From positions 1 through 40,453 of the IMG/VR virus record IMGVR_UViG_3300023099_000005: a stretch of 40,453 nt of DNA. One strand, written 5' to 3'. The translations under genes were made by a program, and so were the position numbers. Origin of the DNA: a virus. The notes under the pieces were generated by a model. It had not been told where the DNA came from, ran no database searches, and was given only the letters and a program-made list of their open reading frames with translations. How positions within the stretch are numbered: position 1 is the first letter of the stretch; every line of letters starts with the position of its first letter. Shown piece by piece: positions 39,324-40,453 of the stretch.

Positions 39324-39706
39324 CCCCCGCCGCCATTCTCACGAACCAGATTCGTCTAGCCGTGTCCGACATCGGGGCGCGGCTTTTCGTTGTGACGGTC
39401 GGGAAGTTCTGGTCGGGTCAGGTAGTCGGAAAAACCCCGTCAGGAAATCTGATCCTCAAGAACGCCCGTATCGTCAATGTCGGTTTCGAGGGTCAGTCAG
39501 ACCTCTGCGGGTTTACGCGTACGCTGATCACGCAGGATATGGTCGGGACCACGCTGCCAATCTTCAGTGTAGTGGAGGTGAAGGCTGGGAAAGACCGCAT
39601 CCGACCGGCTCAGCAGAAATATATCGACGCAATCAAAAAAATAGGGGGGCGGGCTGGTGTGGCCCGCTCCCCTGAGGATGCGATTAGGATATTGGGCGGC
39701 GATTAG
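39320..39706 (+). CDS. VRR-NUC domain nuclease
   Basis: This 128-residue protein has the VRR-NUC signature at its end: FSVVEVKAGKDRIRPAQQKY (catalytic E-x-K of the PD-(D/E)XK fold, then R-x-x-Q), followed by a helix and IGGRAGVARSPEDAIRIL. The catalytic Asp is probably in GFEGQSDLCGFT (about 54-65). Such small phage VRR-NUC enzymes cut branched DNA such as Holliday junctions. Its stop overlaps the 3' end of SSB on the other strand by 4 bases. Confidence 0.88.
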   Translation: MTPAAILTNQIRLAVSDIGARLFVVTVGKFWSGQVVGKTPSGNLILKNARIVNVGFEGQSDLCGFTRTLITQDMVGTTLPIFSVVEVKAGKDRIRPAQQKYIDAIKKIGGRAGVARSPEDAIRILGGD

Positions 39707-40104
39707 AACGGGATGTCGTCGTTCGGATCGATTGAATACGACTCGCGCTGGCCGCCGTCCTGTTTCGGCTCATCCCGCTTCGAATCCGACCGCGCTTCGT
39801 TCTCGGCCTTCGACGACATGAACGTCAGTTCGTTCACCGTCAGGCCCAGGTACGCCTTGCCGTCGTGTGCCCTGGCCGACGGGCGACCTTGCACGCACAG
39901 TTTCGAGCCCTTGGCGATATAGGGGGCCAGAGACGCAGCTCGCTTACCCCACAGGGCGCAGTCGTACCACGTCGCTTCGCGCTTCTCTCCGTTCTTGTCC
40001 TTGCCATTGTCCACGGCAATCGAAAAATTCAGAACCTCGTCGCTCCCTACTTTCTTCAGGTCCTTCACGTTGCCGACGTTACCGGCGATGGTCAGGGTTT
40101 GCAT
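39703..40104 (-). CDS. ssb: Single-stranded DNA-binding protein
   Basis: This 133-residue protein is a bacterial-type SSB: an OB-fold N-terminal domain (MQTLTIAGNVGNVKDLKKVG, then ATWYDCALWGKRAASLAPYI and GSKLCVQGRPSARAHDGKAY) with a disordered, charged linker and the acidic tip DPNDDIPF that recruits partner proteins. It protects single-stranded DNA during replication and recombination. It is the last gene of the leftward recombination operon, 3 bases after the join-spanning protein. Confidence 0.92.
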   Translation of the reverse strand: MQTLTIAGNVGNVKDLKKVGSDEVLNFSIAVDNGKDKNGEKREATWYDCALWGKRAASLAPYIAKGSKLCVQGRPSARAHDGKAYLGLTVNELTFMSSKAENEARSDSKRDEPKQDGGQRESYSIDPNDDIPF

Positions 40105-40107
40105 GGT

Positions 40108-40453
40108 CTAGTTCTCCGTCTCGGTTTTAAAGGATTCGATCTTCTCGGTAACCATGGTGGCGATTTCGCCAGCACGGACTTTATCGGTTGCTCGTGCCTG
40201 CTCACGGAACGGGCGCTGTTCGCCCCACCATGCCGCCAGTTCGTCGCCGTCTGCGGCGCTGGAAACGTAAGCCTCTACGTCAGAGGCGAACTTGTCGATG
40301 TCGAACGATGACTGGACCGCCTTGATCGGTGCGACGGCGGCTTTCAGCGGCTTCACCTTAAAGGGCTTCGGATTTCCCTTGGACGCCGTCAGGGAGAACA
40401 CCATGTCCCGTTCGATGTGGGACATATTGCTGATTCGGATTCCACCAACAGCC
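40108..40453 (-). CDS. Conserved phage protein, C-terminal part (gene continues from 405-1)
   Basis: This is the 3' portion of the gene that starts at 405. Bases 40108-40326 encode the last 72 residues, and 40327-40453 repeat the sequence of 1-127. The C-terminal half begins with a Lys-rich segment (LTASKGNPKPFKVKPLKAAV) and continues as helices (DIDKFASDVEAYVSSAADGD, REQARATDKVRAGEIATMVT). Although ATG 40425 is an apparent start here, it is an internal Met of the 207-residue protein. It lies between exonuclease and SSB in a single leftward operon. Confidence 0.85.
   Translation of the reverse strand, partial: AVGGIRISNMSHIERDMVFSLTASKGNPKPFKVKPLKAAVAPIKAVQSSFDIDKFASDVEAYVSSAADGDELAAWWGEQRPFREQARATDKVRAGEIATMVTEKIESFKTETEN
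40327..40453. repeat. Terminal direct repeat, right copy (circularisation overlap)
   Basis: This is identical to bases 1-127. Merging the two copies gives a circle of 40,326 bp and restores one uninterrupted 207-codon gene across the junction, which argues for a circular or circularly permuted molecule and against a linear end at this point. Confidence 0.93.

Noticed and set aside
40108-40425. 105-codon gene starting at ATG 40425
   Set aside because: When the ends are joined, the frame continues upstream to ATG 405 with a good ribosome site; the Met at 40425 is internal.
1-40453. Integrase, attachment site, insertion sequence or CRISPR array
   Set aside because: No tyrosine or serine recombinase, transposase, terminal inverted repeats or regularly spaced repeat-spacer pattern was seen; the only multi-copy motif is the GTGGCGCA cluster.

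Overview
The window is the whole genome of a short-tailed, P22-like dsDNA phage. The first 127 bases recur exactly at the end (1-127 = 40327-40453), and one minus-strand gene reads in frame across that join, so the molecule is a circle of about 40,326 bp that has been opened inside a gene. Several features point to an alphaproteobacterial host, most likely in or near the Caulobacterales (Caulobacter/Brevundimonas type). These are a GcrA-family DNA-binding protein, bare OmpR/CtrA-type winged-helix proteins, a primase domain without its usual zinc ligands, and GC-rich coding sequence. I see no integrase, no DNA or RNA polymerase, no tRNA and no CRISPR array.

Layout. (1) A left-pointing recombination block crosses the join: SSB (40104-39703), a conserved phage protein spanning the join (405-1 then 40326-40108), a YqaJ-type exonuclease and a GIY-YIG endonuclease. 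(2) A divergent promoter region at about 1628-1692 leads right into a small HTH protein and a primase-helicase fusion. A 184-bp cluster of GTGGCGCA repeats that could be an origin follows. (3) From 4190 to 24853 runs the right-pointing late region: small membrane protein, terminase small subunit, HNH endonuclease, terminase large subunit, portal, scaffold, P22-type coat, tail adaptor, fibre-like proteins, a gp10-like stabilisation protein, three likely ejection proteins (one with an M15 peptidase domain) and a beta-helix tailspike. (4) The lysis cassette (24853-27526) has several small membrane proteins and a GH19 endolysin, and ends at an intrinsic terminator at 27529. (5) From 35222 leftwards to 27955 runs a dense operon of about 23 mostly tiny genes, nearly all joined by 1-4 base stop/start overlaps. 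Most are unrecognised. It includes an HNH endonuclease, a DUF3307-like membrane protein and a KGG-repeat protein. (6) A second divergent promoter region (35223-35342) drives the right-pointing early operon 35343-39706: Cro-like HTH, GcrA-like protein, two OmpR-type winged-helix proteins, SF2 helicase, SLOG-family protein and VRR-NUC nuclease. It converges on SSB.

How the parts fit. The early operon seems to combine transcriptional control of the host (GcrA-like and OmpR/CtrA-like DNA-binding proteins) with DNA processing (helicase, VRR-NUC). Primase-helicase, exonuclease, SSB and the join-spanning protein would support replication and recombination using the host polymerase. Virion genes follow P22-like logic (terminase, portal, scaffold, coat, adaptor, stabilisation, ejection, tailspike), which together with the circular assembly is consistent with headful packaging and circularly permuted ends. 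Coding is very dense: no gene-free stretch exceeds about 250 bp. The most interesting region is 36200-37579, where domains of two classes of Caulobacter cell-cycle master regulator sit side by side in a phage operon.
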